Source: Tritrichomonas musculus
Lineage: Eukaryota; Parabasalia; Tritrichomonadida; Tritrichomonadidae
Length of the DNA stretch: 64,000 nucleotides
NCBI GenBank assembly: GCA_039105265.1
Contig: JAPFFF010000004.1
Location: forward strand, 186,001-250,000
Reading direction: 5' to 3'
Made by a program: the position numbers and the translations under genes. The notes below the pieces were generated by a model. That model had not been told where the DNA came from. It was given only the letters and a program-made list of their open reading frames with translations, and searched no databases. Of this stretch, positions 33,518-44,413 are shown in pieces; position 1 is the stretch's first letter, and every line of letters starts with the position of its first letter.

Positions 33518-35823
33518 ACGTCTCTTATTTTTTTCCAAGACGTTTATTTTTTTCCAGGATAACCGTTTTCATTGGTCAAATTTTTGATTATCGATTTTTC
33601 ATTATTTTTTCACCGAAAGAAAAAATAAACAAATAATAAACGGTTATCCTGGAATTTTTTTCAATAGATTTTTATCCATTTAGTAAAAGAAAAAGTTTGA
33701 TTGATCGAAATTAATCATCATTTTTTGTTTCGTTCAATGAACTTTATTAACATGAAATATTTTAGCGAATTACTGAAATGGGTCATTGAAAAAAAATTAG
33801 ATAACGAATCATATGAAAGGATATCAGTTCTATATAAAATTGAAAAAAATCCTAATGAATCATTATCCAAAGATGCTCAAAAAACATGCTTTAAAAGATC
33901 GTCGTTATCATTAAGGTGGGAAAAAGGCATGACAGTTGGCCGTTTACCAATATTAACAGATGTAGATATCGATATTTTGAAAGAGAATATTACAGAAAAC
34001 GCAATTGATGGCGAATACATTGACGTAGAGTATGCAGTGGATATCTTAGCTTGCACTCCTGAAAAAATTGGGATCTTTTGTGAAACTTTTTTGCCAATTG
34101 TTGATGAAATCCCACCACCTTTACGCTTTGGAGCTGACGAGACCATGCTAGCGCCCGTGATAACAAGAAAAGTTCTAGTCCCTCAAAATTTTCCAGGTCC
34201 AATAGTTCCAGAAAGTTTACCAATGCCACACATAACCGCTATGTGCAAATGTTTTTGGAGAAAAGATGCCATTATTTATCATTCTTCCTAATCTTGTTAA
34301 AACTCCTGAAGAGTTAATCGGGTTTCAAGAACGTGGTCAAGCAATATTTGCTAGCAGTAATAATGGCTGGCAAACTCGCGACTCATTTTTATGGTTTGCG
34401 ATATGTTTTATTAATTATTTATCATTTTATAGAAAAAAGTTAAATGAAAATATCAGAGATAAAAAAGCACTTTTAATCGTCGACGGTCACAAAAGTAGGG
34501 AGTGCCCGATAGCAATTCAATTATTGAAACAACACAATATTGAACTTTTTGTATTGCCAGCACATACATCACTCAGATGTTTGATGTGGGAATTGGCTCC
34601 CCGATGAAAGCTACATTCAGTGATCATTTTAACAAGCTTATGCAGAATTTCAATCCTCAATTAAATCAAATAGCTCAAATAAGGCAATTTTGCATCCATG
34701 CTGCAATACTAGCATGGGATGTGAAAGCAAATTTCAAGTCCTGCGCCAAAGCAGCATTATTAACTGGGACACATCCATGCAGTGATGAATTTTTACGTGA
34801 AACAATTTTCGTTCGGAAAGTTCCTGCTCATTTACAGCAATTTTTATCAGAGAAAAAGAAGAGACAAAGAACGGAAACATTAAACATAAATAACAAATTA
34901 ATTTCTGATGATGAAGTTTTTGAAGAAATTAATGATTTCATAAGAACATGACCAAAGCATAGCTACTTATGTACCGAAAATTATAATGGCATTTATTCAG
35001 AATTGATTCCAATAATTTGCAGAGAAACTCATAATGATTGTCATTTTTTGGGCTCAATTCCTCCTTATATTGACGAAGAATCACACGTTCATTGCTTTTA
35101 AACTTACAAATTGCTTTTCTTAAAAAAAAAAAAAAAAAAAGAAATCGCCATCTGATTAAAAAAAATTAAATTTCAAATTTCTAAGAGTTTCTTAATTTTT
35201 ATTAAAATTTGAACGTTTTTAAACAAATAAAAAAGTTTTAAAATGGAAAAAAAAAAGAATTGTTAACATTGAATTTTTATTGCATCAGTATTCATATATT
35301 AGATCATTTTATTGTATGAGTATGTACATTTTTTGCGTATTAGCCAAAAAAAACTGATCTAAAATATGTATATTAAAATTAGAAAAATGTGTTTGATAAA
35401 TTAGCGCTAAAATGAAGTTCCAGATAATCGCCTAATTCTTCCAAATATAAAATATTGTATTTTTTTCTTACTTAAAAGTAAAAACAAATTGATACAATAA
35501 GGAAATCTTTTTTTTGACAAGTGAAAATTGTAAAAAAAAACTAAATAACATTTAGATTATCTTTATCTGAAAGTAAAAAAATGAATTTATTGCAGAAAAT
35601 CAATCGAAGATTTCGTAAATAAATTATCAAGATTATATATTTAAGTAAGAGCTAGCTATAGATCAGTAATATTCGAATTGGGGAATGAAAAATAATTTGT
35701 GAATGACGTATTTGCAAAAAATGAATGAGTCTTTATAACTTCTATATGAGATTTGGAAAAAAAAGTGAATTAAAACGGTTATCCTGGAAAAAAATAAATA
35801 TTCTGGAAAAAAATAAGAGACGT
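33518..35823 (+). mobile_element. pogo-type element, about 2.3 kb, inactive
   Basis: The terminal inverted repeats are about 50 bp: ACGTCTCTTATTTTTTTCCA at the left, and its counterpart ending AGAGACGT at 35823, followed inward by CCAGGATAACCGTTT. Both ends are flanked by TA (33516-33517 and 35824-35825). An extra inverted copy of the CCAGGATAACCGTTT box at about 33637-33651 makes a hairpin in the left end. The element carries a broken transposase gene. Confidence 0.85.
33737..34951 (+). pseudogene. pogo-type DDE transposase, frameshifted
   Basis: Three consecutive frames hold the parts. They are a first block with FGADETMLAPV (first Asp, to 34291), a second with LLIVDGHKSRECP (second Asp) and FVLPAHTS (34266-34607), and a third with FDVGIGSPMKATF (third Asp region) plus a basic tail (34577-34951). 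At least two frameshifts prevent a full product. Its sequence is clearly different from the transposases at 1308 and 15.9 kb, so three pogo lineages are present in the window. ATG 33737 is the first in-frame Met. Confidence 0.75.
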
Positions 35824-35825
35824 TA

Positions 35826-36144
35826 AATAATATAAAATGAATTCAAAAGTTGATCATTATGGTCAAAATTTTGACCATAACGGTTTTAAATTGAATTTTA
35901 TAATTGAATTTATTGGAAAAATTTGCGCTGATTTTTTTAATTAATATATTTAAATATTTAGATTATATTTATTAAAAAGATATATCCAAATATAATTTTT
36001 TTCTATAGAAAAATATTTTTAAATCTTCTTTTTACTAAGGGTCTTTTCTTATCCATATTTTTTCACAAAAAGTTTAATATGGCATACAAACTTTTTTTAT
36101 TAAAAAAAATCATTTAAAATGATTGCTTATGATGTAGCTTAAGC

Positions 36145-36182
<38 letters not shown>

Positions 36183-36767
36183 GAACATAGCTCAGTTAAT
36201 CAGATGGTTCACAAACAACTTAAGCCAGTAAATTGGCAATTCTCAAAATTTTATTTAGAATATTTAGATTCGCCAAATTCTCTCTACAAATCACAATTTT
36301 ACCCAGTAATCAAAGCTTTTCCCATTAAGCGTGATATTTTTATTCGACTTCGATATCTTTTAAATACTTCGAGTTAAGAATACATAATTAACCAGTTAAG
36401 AATACATAATTATTTAAATACAATTATAATTCGTATACATAATTCATATTTAATACAATTTCTACCTTAATTATCGGTTCTTTTTTATTTTAGTGATCGA
36501 TTATTATTTTTCATTTCAATTTATCCTCAATTCGTAAAATTTTCGTTAAAATATAATAAAATATAAATGTTCCAATGATTTCCTATTATACAAACTAAAT
36601 GTTATTAGAAAACTAATTATCCGATTTCAAGGTTATTATTATTTTTAAAAAATATCAGAATTTTTTCAAGTAATTGAATATTTTTATTTAATTTATAAGC
36701 AAATTTCATGATCATAAGGTTAATTTGACATTATTAAAAAAATGCAAAAATGATTAAAGTTTTGATT
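35826..36767. other. Non-coding region with long homopolymer tract
   Basis: A/T-rich, no gene. A T-run followed directly by an A-run sits at about 36149-36183, a possible hairpin. Beyond it TAGCTCAGTT resembles a tRNA A box, but no B box or cloverleaf follows. Confidence 0.4.
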
Positions 36768-38054
36768 TTACTGTTCTTCTTTTTTATAGTCACCGTTTGG
36801 ATCATCTTTAAATTTTTTCCTATTTTTGTTCCTTCTTTGATTTTTCTTTTGCCGATATTCATCAGTATGAGAAATAATTCTTTTTGAATTAAGGTCTATA
36901 GCATCATTCCTGATTTGATCATTCACAGCTTCATCATATGGTCCTACATTGCAACAGTCCATTTTTACAAACGGAGCATGTATAGGATCGTTTTGGCGGA
37001 TAACTCCTGAGGCAATCCTTCCCTTAATCCTGTTCCAACCTACTCGTTTTGGTGCCAGCCTTGCATAAGAGCTGTTAACAGATTCCACATTTTGTGTATG
37101 AAACTGATTTGACGTCTTCGTGAGAATATCAATCTGATCATCAACGAATTTTTGTAGGATATCAACCAGTATTGGATGCTCAATACCAGCCAGCCAAACT
37201 TTATGTTCCTCATCTGGAGGATGCATACAATTAGTATCATCACCCAAATAATGAGCAATACAGCTAACCCACATCGATATTCTTTCATCGATATCGGAGC
37301 ACTTTAGACATGAATTCATCCACTTCAGTAACCTTTCCTTTAAACCATAGAAAGGCCTTTTGACTATTATTTTGTTGTTGTTTACAAAATATTCAACAGT
37401 TTTATGATCAATGAAAAACTTGTCTAATGCATTTTCAAAAGATTTACGATAATGGCCAGGATCATAAGTCAGAAGATCTTCTGATCCAATATCCTTTATC
37501 AATTTGGATGTGGAGTTATCTCTATCTTTTGTTATTGTATGAATTGCATCAAAAATTTCATGCTCTTTTAACCTTTTAATGATTTCCGTTGTTCCAACCG
37601 TTTCCATATTATTACTGGAGCCATCATAATTAGAATCAACTCGATGGCCTCCATCTTTAGTCAGAGTACAAAACTCTATAACTTGATGAGACTCCTGGTC
37701 TACTGCTGTTACGGTTCCGTGCATCCCCCTTTTAGGGGAGCTCCATCTACAATCTATACATACATTTCCTGAGAAATGTTCACGGGCTTTTTGGGTCATT
37801 TCATTAGCTTTCTCCTCGATTCTTTGCTCGCATTCAGGCAGATGCCTGTAAAAGCTTGCTTTGGACTGTGTCATATGTCCAGTTAAATTCAATATATTTT
37901 TAACATCGGTAAAACCTTTACCAGTGTAAAATGAAGCGGCGAGTATTTGATTACTACTCACTTTTTGGTTATCAGAATGAGAATTATCAATTCGCTTTTG
38001 CTTAAATAGATAAGTGAAATGAACCAGCAAACATATGGCGCTATTAAAGTTCAT
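36768..38054 (-). CDS. Kolobok-like DDE transposase, open reading frame intact
   Basis: The 428-residue protein has the layout of Kolobok-type transposases: VCIDCRWSSPKRG (first Asp, D101), EGSS-like DGSSNNME (144-151), TITKDRDNSTSKLIKD (second Asp, D177 or D179), YDPGHYRKSF (198-206) and QNVESVNSSYARLAPKR (Glu324, then APK). The C-terminus is strongly basic. No stop or frameshift interrupts it. The N-terminal 40 residues are poorly conserved-looking, and the product is shorter than many relatives, so the 5' part may be trimmed. Three to four 47-bp tandem repeats begin 9 bp upstream of the ATG. Kolobok elements duplicate TTAA, matching several MITEs in this window. Clear element ends were not found. 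Confidence 0.7.
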   Translation of the reverse strand: MNFNSAICLLVHFTYLFKQKRIDNSHSDNQKVSSNQILAASFYTGKGFTDVKNILNLTGHMTQSKASFYRHLPECEQRIEEKANEMTQKAREHFSGNVCIDCRWSSPKRGMHGTVTAVDQESHQVIEFCTLTKDGGHRVDSNYDGSSNNMETVGTTEIIKRLKEHEIFDAIHTITKDRDNSTSKLIKDIGSEDLLTYDPGHYRKSFENALDKFFIDHKTVEYFVNNNKIIVKRPFYGLKERLLKWMNSCLKCSDIDERISMWVSCIAHYLGDDTNCMHPPDEEHKVWLAGIEHPILVDILQKFVDDQIDILTKTSNQFHTQNVESVNSSYARLAPKRVGWNRIKGRIASGVIRQNDPIHAPFVKMDCCNVGPYDEAVNDQIRNDAIDLNSKRIISHTDEYRQKKNQRRNKNRKKFKDDPNGDYKKEEQ

Positions 38055-38062
38055 TCAAAAGT

Positions 38063-38234
38063 ATTCAATTTATTGAATCAAAATCTGGCCAAAATTGGTA
38101 TTAAAATGTAATCAATTTATTGAATCAAAATCTGACCAAAATTGGTATTAAAATGTAATCATTTTATTGAATCAAAATCTGGCCAAAATTGGTATCCAAA
38201 TGTATTCAATTTATTCGAAAATTCTGGCCAAAAA
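38063..38234. repeat. 47-bp tandem repeats directly upstream of the Kolobok-like transposase
   Basis: Three full units (from about 38063, 38110 and 38157) and a partial fourth share ATTTATTGAATCAAAATCTG followed by GCCAAAATTGGTAT. Each unit contains CAATTTATTG and GCCAAAATTGG inverted motifs. Position and structure suggest subterminal transposase-binding repeats or a promoter array. Confidence 0.85.
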
Positions 38235-38410
38235 ATGATTTAAATTTGAAAAGATATAAAATGAGACTCTTACTATAAAAAGTATTCAAATCTTTTTCAT
38301 TCTTTAATAAAATTAGATAAATAAAAATGTATTACATTATAATATTTTTTATTTTTATAAATAAATAAATATACATATATTAATTATAGTTTGTCTATAT
38401 ACATGAAGTA

Positions 38411-39902
38411 AACTGAAAACGGAAAGTCAGTAGCATTTCACTTTCATTCAAAAAGTTGATGATAAATGTGTTTTTATTTAAAAAGTTGATATGAGATTTC
38501 AACAGTTTATTTGAGATATTTTTCAGTTTATTTGAATACTTTAAATCATTGATTTGAGAAGAAATTTTTAATTGAAAATTTTTATAAATTTTCTTCATTA
38601 TTTTTTTATGAATTGCAAAAACATTGGAAACATTTTTTGTTCTGGTCTTACGAGAAATGAACAAATTGCAGAGCTAATAAAACTTGGTTTCAAATCAAGA
38701 GAAATCCAACAGATGATGCACTGTGGTCCAAACATTATATGCGATGTAAGAAAATCTCTCAAGACTTTTGGAAGTGCACCATAGCAAAGTAAAATTGGAA
38801 GACCAACCAAGAAAACCAAAACCGTTTCATCTTTTATTGTTCAACAAACTCATCAAAATCCATACATATCAGGTACTGATCTACACCATCAAATTATTGA
38901 TTCAATTGGAATCGATATATCACCGACAGTTATTAATGAAATAAGAGGAGAAGAAGGATTCAAATTTTTACCACCCATAAAAGAACCATTGCTTACAGAG
39001 ATTCAAATTGAAAAAAGAATGAACTTTTTCTACTCAGTGCTCATTCATTTAGATGATCTGCCAAACATAGGATTCTCAGATGAGTCCAGATTTGGACTTG
39101 GTAGCGACAAAAGGTGAGTCTGGAGGAAAAGGAAGGAGCACAATCAAAATGCTATTATCCAACAAGCAAAATACTCAATCTCTGTGATGGCCTGGGGTTT
39201 AATAGGCCCTGATTACAAACCTCATATATATATTTATGATTCAACAGAAAATGCTAAAAACTACCAAGAAATGCTAATTGATAACTCGTTTTTAGAAGAT
39301 GCTGAAACTTTTTATAACGGAGATTTTGCCTTCCAGCAAGACGGAGCTCGGCCACATACTGCAAAGACATCAATTGAAACAATAACAGATGTTTGTGATC
39401 TGGTGGCCAATTGGCCACCAAATTCACCTGATTTAAATGTGATTGAAATGATATGGTCCATAATGGACGATATCATTTCATTCTATCACCCTAATAACAA
39501 AGAAGAACTTATTGATTCTATTAAATGTGCCTGGAATTCAATAAAATTGGAAACTATAAACAACTTATGCCGATCATTTGCACGTCGATGTTATTTGTGT
39601 CTCCAAAATCATGGCCATTGCATTCAACGCCAAATTACTAGAGGGTTGAATAATGATATCACAAAAGAAGAAATCGAAGTTCTTTTTGATGAATTAAAAA
39701 AAGATGGATACATTTTAAATGAAGTTGATTTATTCATAAAGAAAAAAATAAATGAATAAAAAATTTTTATAGAATTTAACTTTTTGAAGGGACCGGAATC
39801 TCAGTAGCAATTATTTTCACTTTTTAAAAATGTTTTATAAAAAATATATTGAATTAAAAAAAAATTGAATCTTATCGTGCTACTGACTTTCCAATTTCAG
39901 TT
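38411..39902 (+). mobile_element. Tc1-type transposon, 1.49 kb, inactive
   Basis: The ends AACTGAAA..GGAAAGTCAGTAGCA (38411 on) and the complementary TGCTACTGACTTTCC..TTTCAGTT (to 39902) form inverted repeats of about 26 bp. TA flanks them at 38409-38410 and 39903-39904. It encodes a DD34E transposase with stops. The size is standard for Tc1/mariner. Confidence 0.9.
38608..39759 (+). pseudogene. Tc1-type DD34E transposase with two in-frame stops
   Basis: One frame runs through the whole gene: a helix-turn-helix region (LTRNEQIAELIKLGFKSREI), the GRPTKK hook, FSDESRFG (first Asp), FQQDGARPHTA (second Asp) and WPPNSPDLNVIEMIW (Glu), with 34 residues between the last two catalytic residues. It carries TAG at 38782-38784 and TGA just before VWRKRK near 39115. 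The TGA replaces an Arg codon, probably CGA, by a single transition. ATG 38608 is the first in-frame Met. Otherwise well preserved, so silencing was recent. Confidence 0.88.
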
Positions 39903-40183
39903 TAGATTTTTCGAAATTCAAATTTCAATATGTATGGATTTTTTTTATAAAAAGGAAAATGTTACGATGTGAACAAAGGGATATGCAAGCTATATTATTA
40001 ATTTTCACTGAATTGGTTAGAATGGTAATATACTTATGGGGTGCCGAAAAATTGAATATAAAATTGAATATTTTTTCTCAAATTTTTGGGCTGACATAAA
40101 TTCTTGAGAAAGGACCCTTAAAATCATTAAATAATTTTTTGAAAAAGTTATATTTTTCAATGTTTTTTTTTTTTTTTTTTTTT

Positions 40184-40734
40184 GGGAAATCGGATTTGCC
40201 CGCAGCAGTTATGGTCAATATTGACCTCTATCGTTCTTCAAAAAATAAAAGCTTGGAACTTTTTTCCACTTTTGCAAAAAATACAATGAGAAGCTACTCA
40301 TGCTTTTTTCTATATAAAAAAATTCTAAACGAATTATTTTATTTTAAGCTAGAATTAGTCTTTATTTTAAGAATTTCTTAATGAGCACGCAATCGCAAAA
40401 GAATTAGTACATTTAATCATTCTTTTGGTTACTTGCTAGAAAAGAAAACGAAAACTATCATCTAAATTATATATGATATATTTTTTAAGTAGAAGTCAAA
40501 TGCACAATCTAGATGCATAAAAATAAATATAATACAGTATCGTTTATGTTAATTAGATTATTTTTTGATTTTAATGTAATTAATTTCAAATATTAATAAT
40601 ATCATTGAAATGTTTGATCATACGGAATTAAATAATTATTATAATGCAAGTTTTTATTTTCTGAAGAACGATAGAGGTCAATATTGACCATAACTGCTGC
40701 GGGCAAATCCGATTACGGGCAAATCCGATTTCCC
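40184..40734. mobile_element. Family Y inverted-repeat element, copy A (complete)
   Basis: A 551-bp element starts GGGAAATCGGATTTGCCCG and ends with its reverse complement. The arms are about 70 bp and include GGTCAATATTGACC. It is flanked by long T-runs on both sides, consistent with a duplicated T-rich target. Near the right end CGGGCAAATCCGAT is duplicated in tandem. The sequence 40184-40525 matches the reverse complement of copy B, defining the empty sites of elements X and pogo. The small open frame at 40139-40381 is not a gene. Confidence 0.85.
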
Positions 40735-40848
40735 TTTTTTTTTTTTTTTTTAGAAAATAATTTTTAATTTATCTAAGAATTTATCAGAAAAAAACAATTT
40801 ATGAATATGAATTGTTATATGTTTTATTTACTATATTTTTAATATTTA

Positions 40849-40963
40849 TAATTCTCGCAAGGCCACTTTTTGAATACTTTGAAAACATAACTTTTTATGT
40901 TAAAATAATGTTACTTATACAACTTTTTAATAAAAAATATTCAAAAAGTGTCCGCGAGAATTA
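40849..40963. repeat. 115-bp hairpin MITE
   Basis: The arms read TAATTCTCGC..CCACTTTTTGAATA and, inverted, TATTCAAAAAGTG..GCGAGAATTA. The interior is short and A/T-rich. Confidence 0.75.
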
Positions 40964-41165
40964 CAAATTTTTCTTCACTTTTTGAGCTGAAGGCTCAAAA
41001 AGTGAATTGCAAAATTTGTTAAATTAATTAAAAATCTAAAAAACCATTTAGCTTGTAGTGCTCTATTGTGACAAATAACATTAGCATTTTTGTTGATTAA
41101 AAATAAATATAGTACAGTCAAAAATTGTGCCAATTAACATATTAATGAAACAGAACTGGGTTTTA

Positions 41166-41268
41166 TGTCCGAAATTTATTCCATTCAAAAAGTTAAAAAA
41201 GTGTCCGAAAATTATCCAAAACATTTGGACCTTTTTTTAACTTTTTGAATGGAAGTATTTCGGATACA
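41166..41268. repeat. About 103-bp hairpin MITE
   Basis: The arms GTCCGAAA..TTCCATTCAAAAAGTT and the inverted AACTTTTTGAATGGAA..TTTCGGA fold on each other. A CATTCAAAAAGT core is shared in style with the hairpin at 40849-40963. Confidence 0.75.
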
Positions 41269-41670
41269 CAAAGACTTGAAATGACATTTTATATCAATAC
41301 CTCATTCATATCAAATGACGCCATTAGTACCTGCATAAATATATTATTTTGATGCTTATTGTAAAATTAAAAACCGAAAATTTCAATATAATTGTTATAA
41401 ACAAATTCCTATGCTTTTTCAATTGAAATTGGAATTGCATTAAACAAAATAAAATCTTTTACTCTAATAAATATTGGATTATAATAAAAATTTTTAATAA
41501 AAATGATATAATTTCAATTTGTAGTTAAGGTAAATATACTGATATTAAAAAAATGAATGAAGTTTTAAAACTTTTTCAATATTCGGTATTGAAAAAGTTT
41601 TTTTCAAAAAAACAAGTTGATTATTGCCATATATACTTTTTGAGTAAAATTAGGCTGACATCTCGTTTTG

Positions 41671-42078
41671 ACTGGTCATTTTGGATTTTTTGAAAAAACG
41701 GTCTATTGTCAAAAAGTTGAACATTTAAATGATGGATATTGCAATTTTTTTGATACTGGTCATTCTTGTTTTGTATATAAAAAAGAAGAGCATTTGAAAA
41801 AACGATCTCCTATCAAAAAGTCTAGCATTTAAATCTTTTTTGTTTGAGTAATTTTATTGAAAAAGTTTTTTTTATTTACTGTAATGTGATATAAAAAATT
41901 GATTCAATTATTGATTGTATTCGAGAAATATTGTCCTTCTAACCGTCAAGGAAATTAAAAATTTTTTTGTTCAAGTTTCATTTCAAAAAAAAATTATTAT
42001 TGGACATTTTCGATTACTGGTCATTAAAATTAAATAAAAAGGGGTTTAACTGGTCATTTTGATCTCAAAATGACCAGT
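41671..42078. repeat. Region with repeated ACTGGTCATT words and a perfect palindrome
   Basis: ACTGGTCATT occurs on the + strand at 41671, 41754, 42015 and 42049, and inverted at 42069-42078. The last two form a perfect inverted repeat with 14-bp arms (ACTGGTCATTTTGA and its complement) and a 2-base spacer at 42049-42078. Could be a small element whose ends are 41671 and 42078, or a cluster of protein-binding sites. Confidence 0.65.
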
Positions 42079-42147
42079 ATTTAAAGCCTAGAATAAAAAT
42101 AAAAATCAAAATTTATGAAAAAAAGTTTTTTATCAAAAGTTAAAATT

Positions 42148-42275
42148 GGGAAATCGTAATCGCCCGTGGCGGTTTAGGTCAATATCGACCTTGTATCGTA
42201 CCATAGAAAAAAAAGTCTGGAACTTTTTTGCACTTTTGCAAAAAAAAGCATGGGTAGCTACTCATGGTTTTTTTT
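42148..42275 (+). mobile_element. Diverged family Y end (copy C, partial)
   Basis: It begins GGGAAATCG and retains GGTCAATATCGACC, then AAAGCATGGGTAGCTACTCATGG. These parts correspond to 40184-40310 of copy A, with many substitutions. No partner end was found nearby. Confidence 0.6.
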
Positions 42276-42709
42276 TATCTTAAATGATATGAAGGTTGTA
42301 AAATATTTATATATTTGGAGATTTACAAATTCCCAAAATCTCTTTGAATGGTGGAAATTAGATAAGAACTCAAAAATATTTTCCCCTTTCAAAAGTTAAA
42401 CTTTTTCAGTTTTTATTCTTTTTAGTGAAATATCTCTATTTTGGCTAATAGAATCGGCTTCATATTTAAAATTGCATCATGTTATTGATAATGTTAATAT
42501 TATTTATTATTAATTTTTTATAATTTTAGAATATGATAACCGCCAAACGTTAGGTCTTATTTTTTTTACATCACAAATACTATAAACGTCTTTTTAACGT
42601 CTTTTTTCGTAAAATAACGATTTTTTGATTTGTAGTATTAATGAAACTTTTTGAATACGAATAAATTTTTTTTTATTTTATGAAGAATCAAAAATAATAT
42701 TATTTAATA

Positions 42710-43539
42710 GACCTATCCACAAATCAAAAATCGTTTGTTGAACGTTTACTAAAAATTTGCGGATAATAAACTTTTTGTGAACATTTTATTGTACTCAAAT
42801 ATTTAATTATTTCTAAATATCCCATTCTTTGCAAATAAGCGGTATTGTCCGTAATTTTTTAAGTTTTTTGGTAAACGTTTTGTTCAAAAACAAAACGTTT
42901 ATTTGCTTTATGTTTTAATTTTTTTTGTTCCAATATCTTAAAAAATATATATTTTTTAAAGAAAAAAATTAATTAATGATTTGGCTGTTTTTAAATAAAG
43001 ATCAAAATTTATAATTGAATGTACATAAAAGAACAGAGTAAATATTTTGAAAAAGGATAATAATGAAAAAAATTTGATTTTTACAATTTAAATCAGTTGT
43101 ATATGCAAAATTCATATGATTTAGATTGTATTATTTAAAATGGTTGATGAAAATATTGGTTAATAAAAATTTTAGTTTCTAAATTCGAAATGATCATAAT
43201 TATTTTTACATAATTCATCTATAAAAACATAAAAAAATAGAAAATTCTTATCAAACATTGAATTATAAAGTATATTATTGATATAGTCGAATTTGTTCTT
43301 ATTAATACTTATATTTGATAATAAGCTATTTGCATCTATTTTTAATTGTTTGCTCATATAATTTGAAGTTAATATTATTTTTTAAAAAATATTGTCCTCG
43401 AAAAAGTTTTATAGATGTAAACATTAGCTTTTTTACAAATATTTTTTTATTTGAGAATTTTAAGATATTCACAAAAAGTTTGTTGTCCGCAAATTTTCAA
43501 TAAACGTTCAACAAACGATTTTTGATTTGTGGATAGGTC
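42710..43539. mobile_element. 830-bp TA-flanked element with long, nearly identical terminal inverted repeats
   Basis: Arms of about 70 bp begin GACCTATCCACAAATCAAAA and differ at only a few positions between left (42710 on) and right (to 43539). TA lies on both sides (42708-42709 and 43540-43541). The interior is A/T-rich with no transposase, so it is non-autonomous (Tc1/mariner-type inferred from TA). The high arm similarity suggests a recent insertion. Confidence 0.88.
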
Positions 43540-43659
43540 TAATTTGAAAAACATTTTACTATCTTATCTTTTTATTTTTAAATTATTTAAAACATTTTTA
43601 ATATAAAAAAATAATTGTAGATCAAGATAAAAGTAAAAAACTAATATCGAGAAAATAAC

Positions 43660-43723
43660 GTATTTACAATTGTAATTACAATTGTAATTTTTAAACGGAC
43701 AAGTTGTATACAATTGTAAATAC
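43660..43723. repeat. Short inverted repeat built on ACAATTGT
   Basis: GTATTTACAATTGTA at 43660-43674 pairs with TACAATTGTAAATAC at 43709-43723. A further direct copy of ACAATTGTAATT lies between. The function is unknown. Confidence 0.6.
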
Positions 43724-44413
43724 AAAAACCAAGGCTTACCAAACGTCGAACCCTTTTATTAAAAATATATAAATAAAAATAAACTATATAAATATTTTAA
43801 TATATTATATATCCAAATATATTTTAATCTAGAAAAACTAAAAATAAATAAAAAATATAAATAATATTTTTGGGTAAGTCTATTTTTATTATAAAAACCA
43901 AAGAAAATACGTTGAAACCTCAATTATGATTTTTAGGAGAACGATTCAAATATTTTGCTATAAGAATGAATTTATTTTTTAAAACAATTTTATTTATAAA
44001 ATATAACCTAAATTATAATGTTAAGTTATGGAAATATACAGATAAAAATCCTCCAAATTCGGCAAAATTTGAAATTATACATTTAAATAGATTATAATAA
44101 CTTTTTCATATGTTTATTTTTTTTACATGAATTTTTCAAATCAAGATTACAATTTTGAAGAAATTATCATTAACATTTATATATTTACTTATTTATTATA
44201 TAAATGAAAGAATATTATCTTTTATTAAGTAAACAATTCAATTTTTTTTAGAAAATTTTTATGCATCAACAAACTTTTCAGACTGATATTAAATCCATTC
44301 GTTTAGTTGTTAAAGAAAACAATATCGACAAGTGTGTTCCTTCTTAAAATTTATTTTGTTTCTTCCAATTTATATTTTAATGAAGTTCGTTATTATCTTT
44401 AAGACAATTTTAA
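43724..44413. other. Non-coding region upstream of the ankyrin gene
   Basis: A/T-rich. An ATG at 44261 opens a 24-codon frame (MHQQTF.. ..NNIDKCVPS) that looks compositionally like the start of a trichomonad ankyrin protein but ends in TAA before the ankyrin frame opens at about 44414. Confidence 0.45.

Noticed and set aside
36186-36260. TAGCTCAGTT..GGTTCAC, resembling a tRNA A box
   Set aside because: No B box, no anticodon stem and no paired acceptor ends could be formed; chance similarity in A/T-rich DNA.
38063-38234. Tandem 47-bp units as a possible CRISPR-like array
   Set aside because: Units are contiguous without spacers and the genome is eukaryotic.
40139-40381. 80-codon frame at the start of family Y copy A
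   Set aside because: It covers a poly(T) run and a terminal inverted repeat; the corresponding region of the other copy is not conserved as protein.
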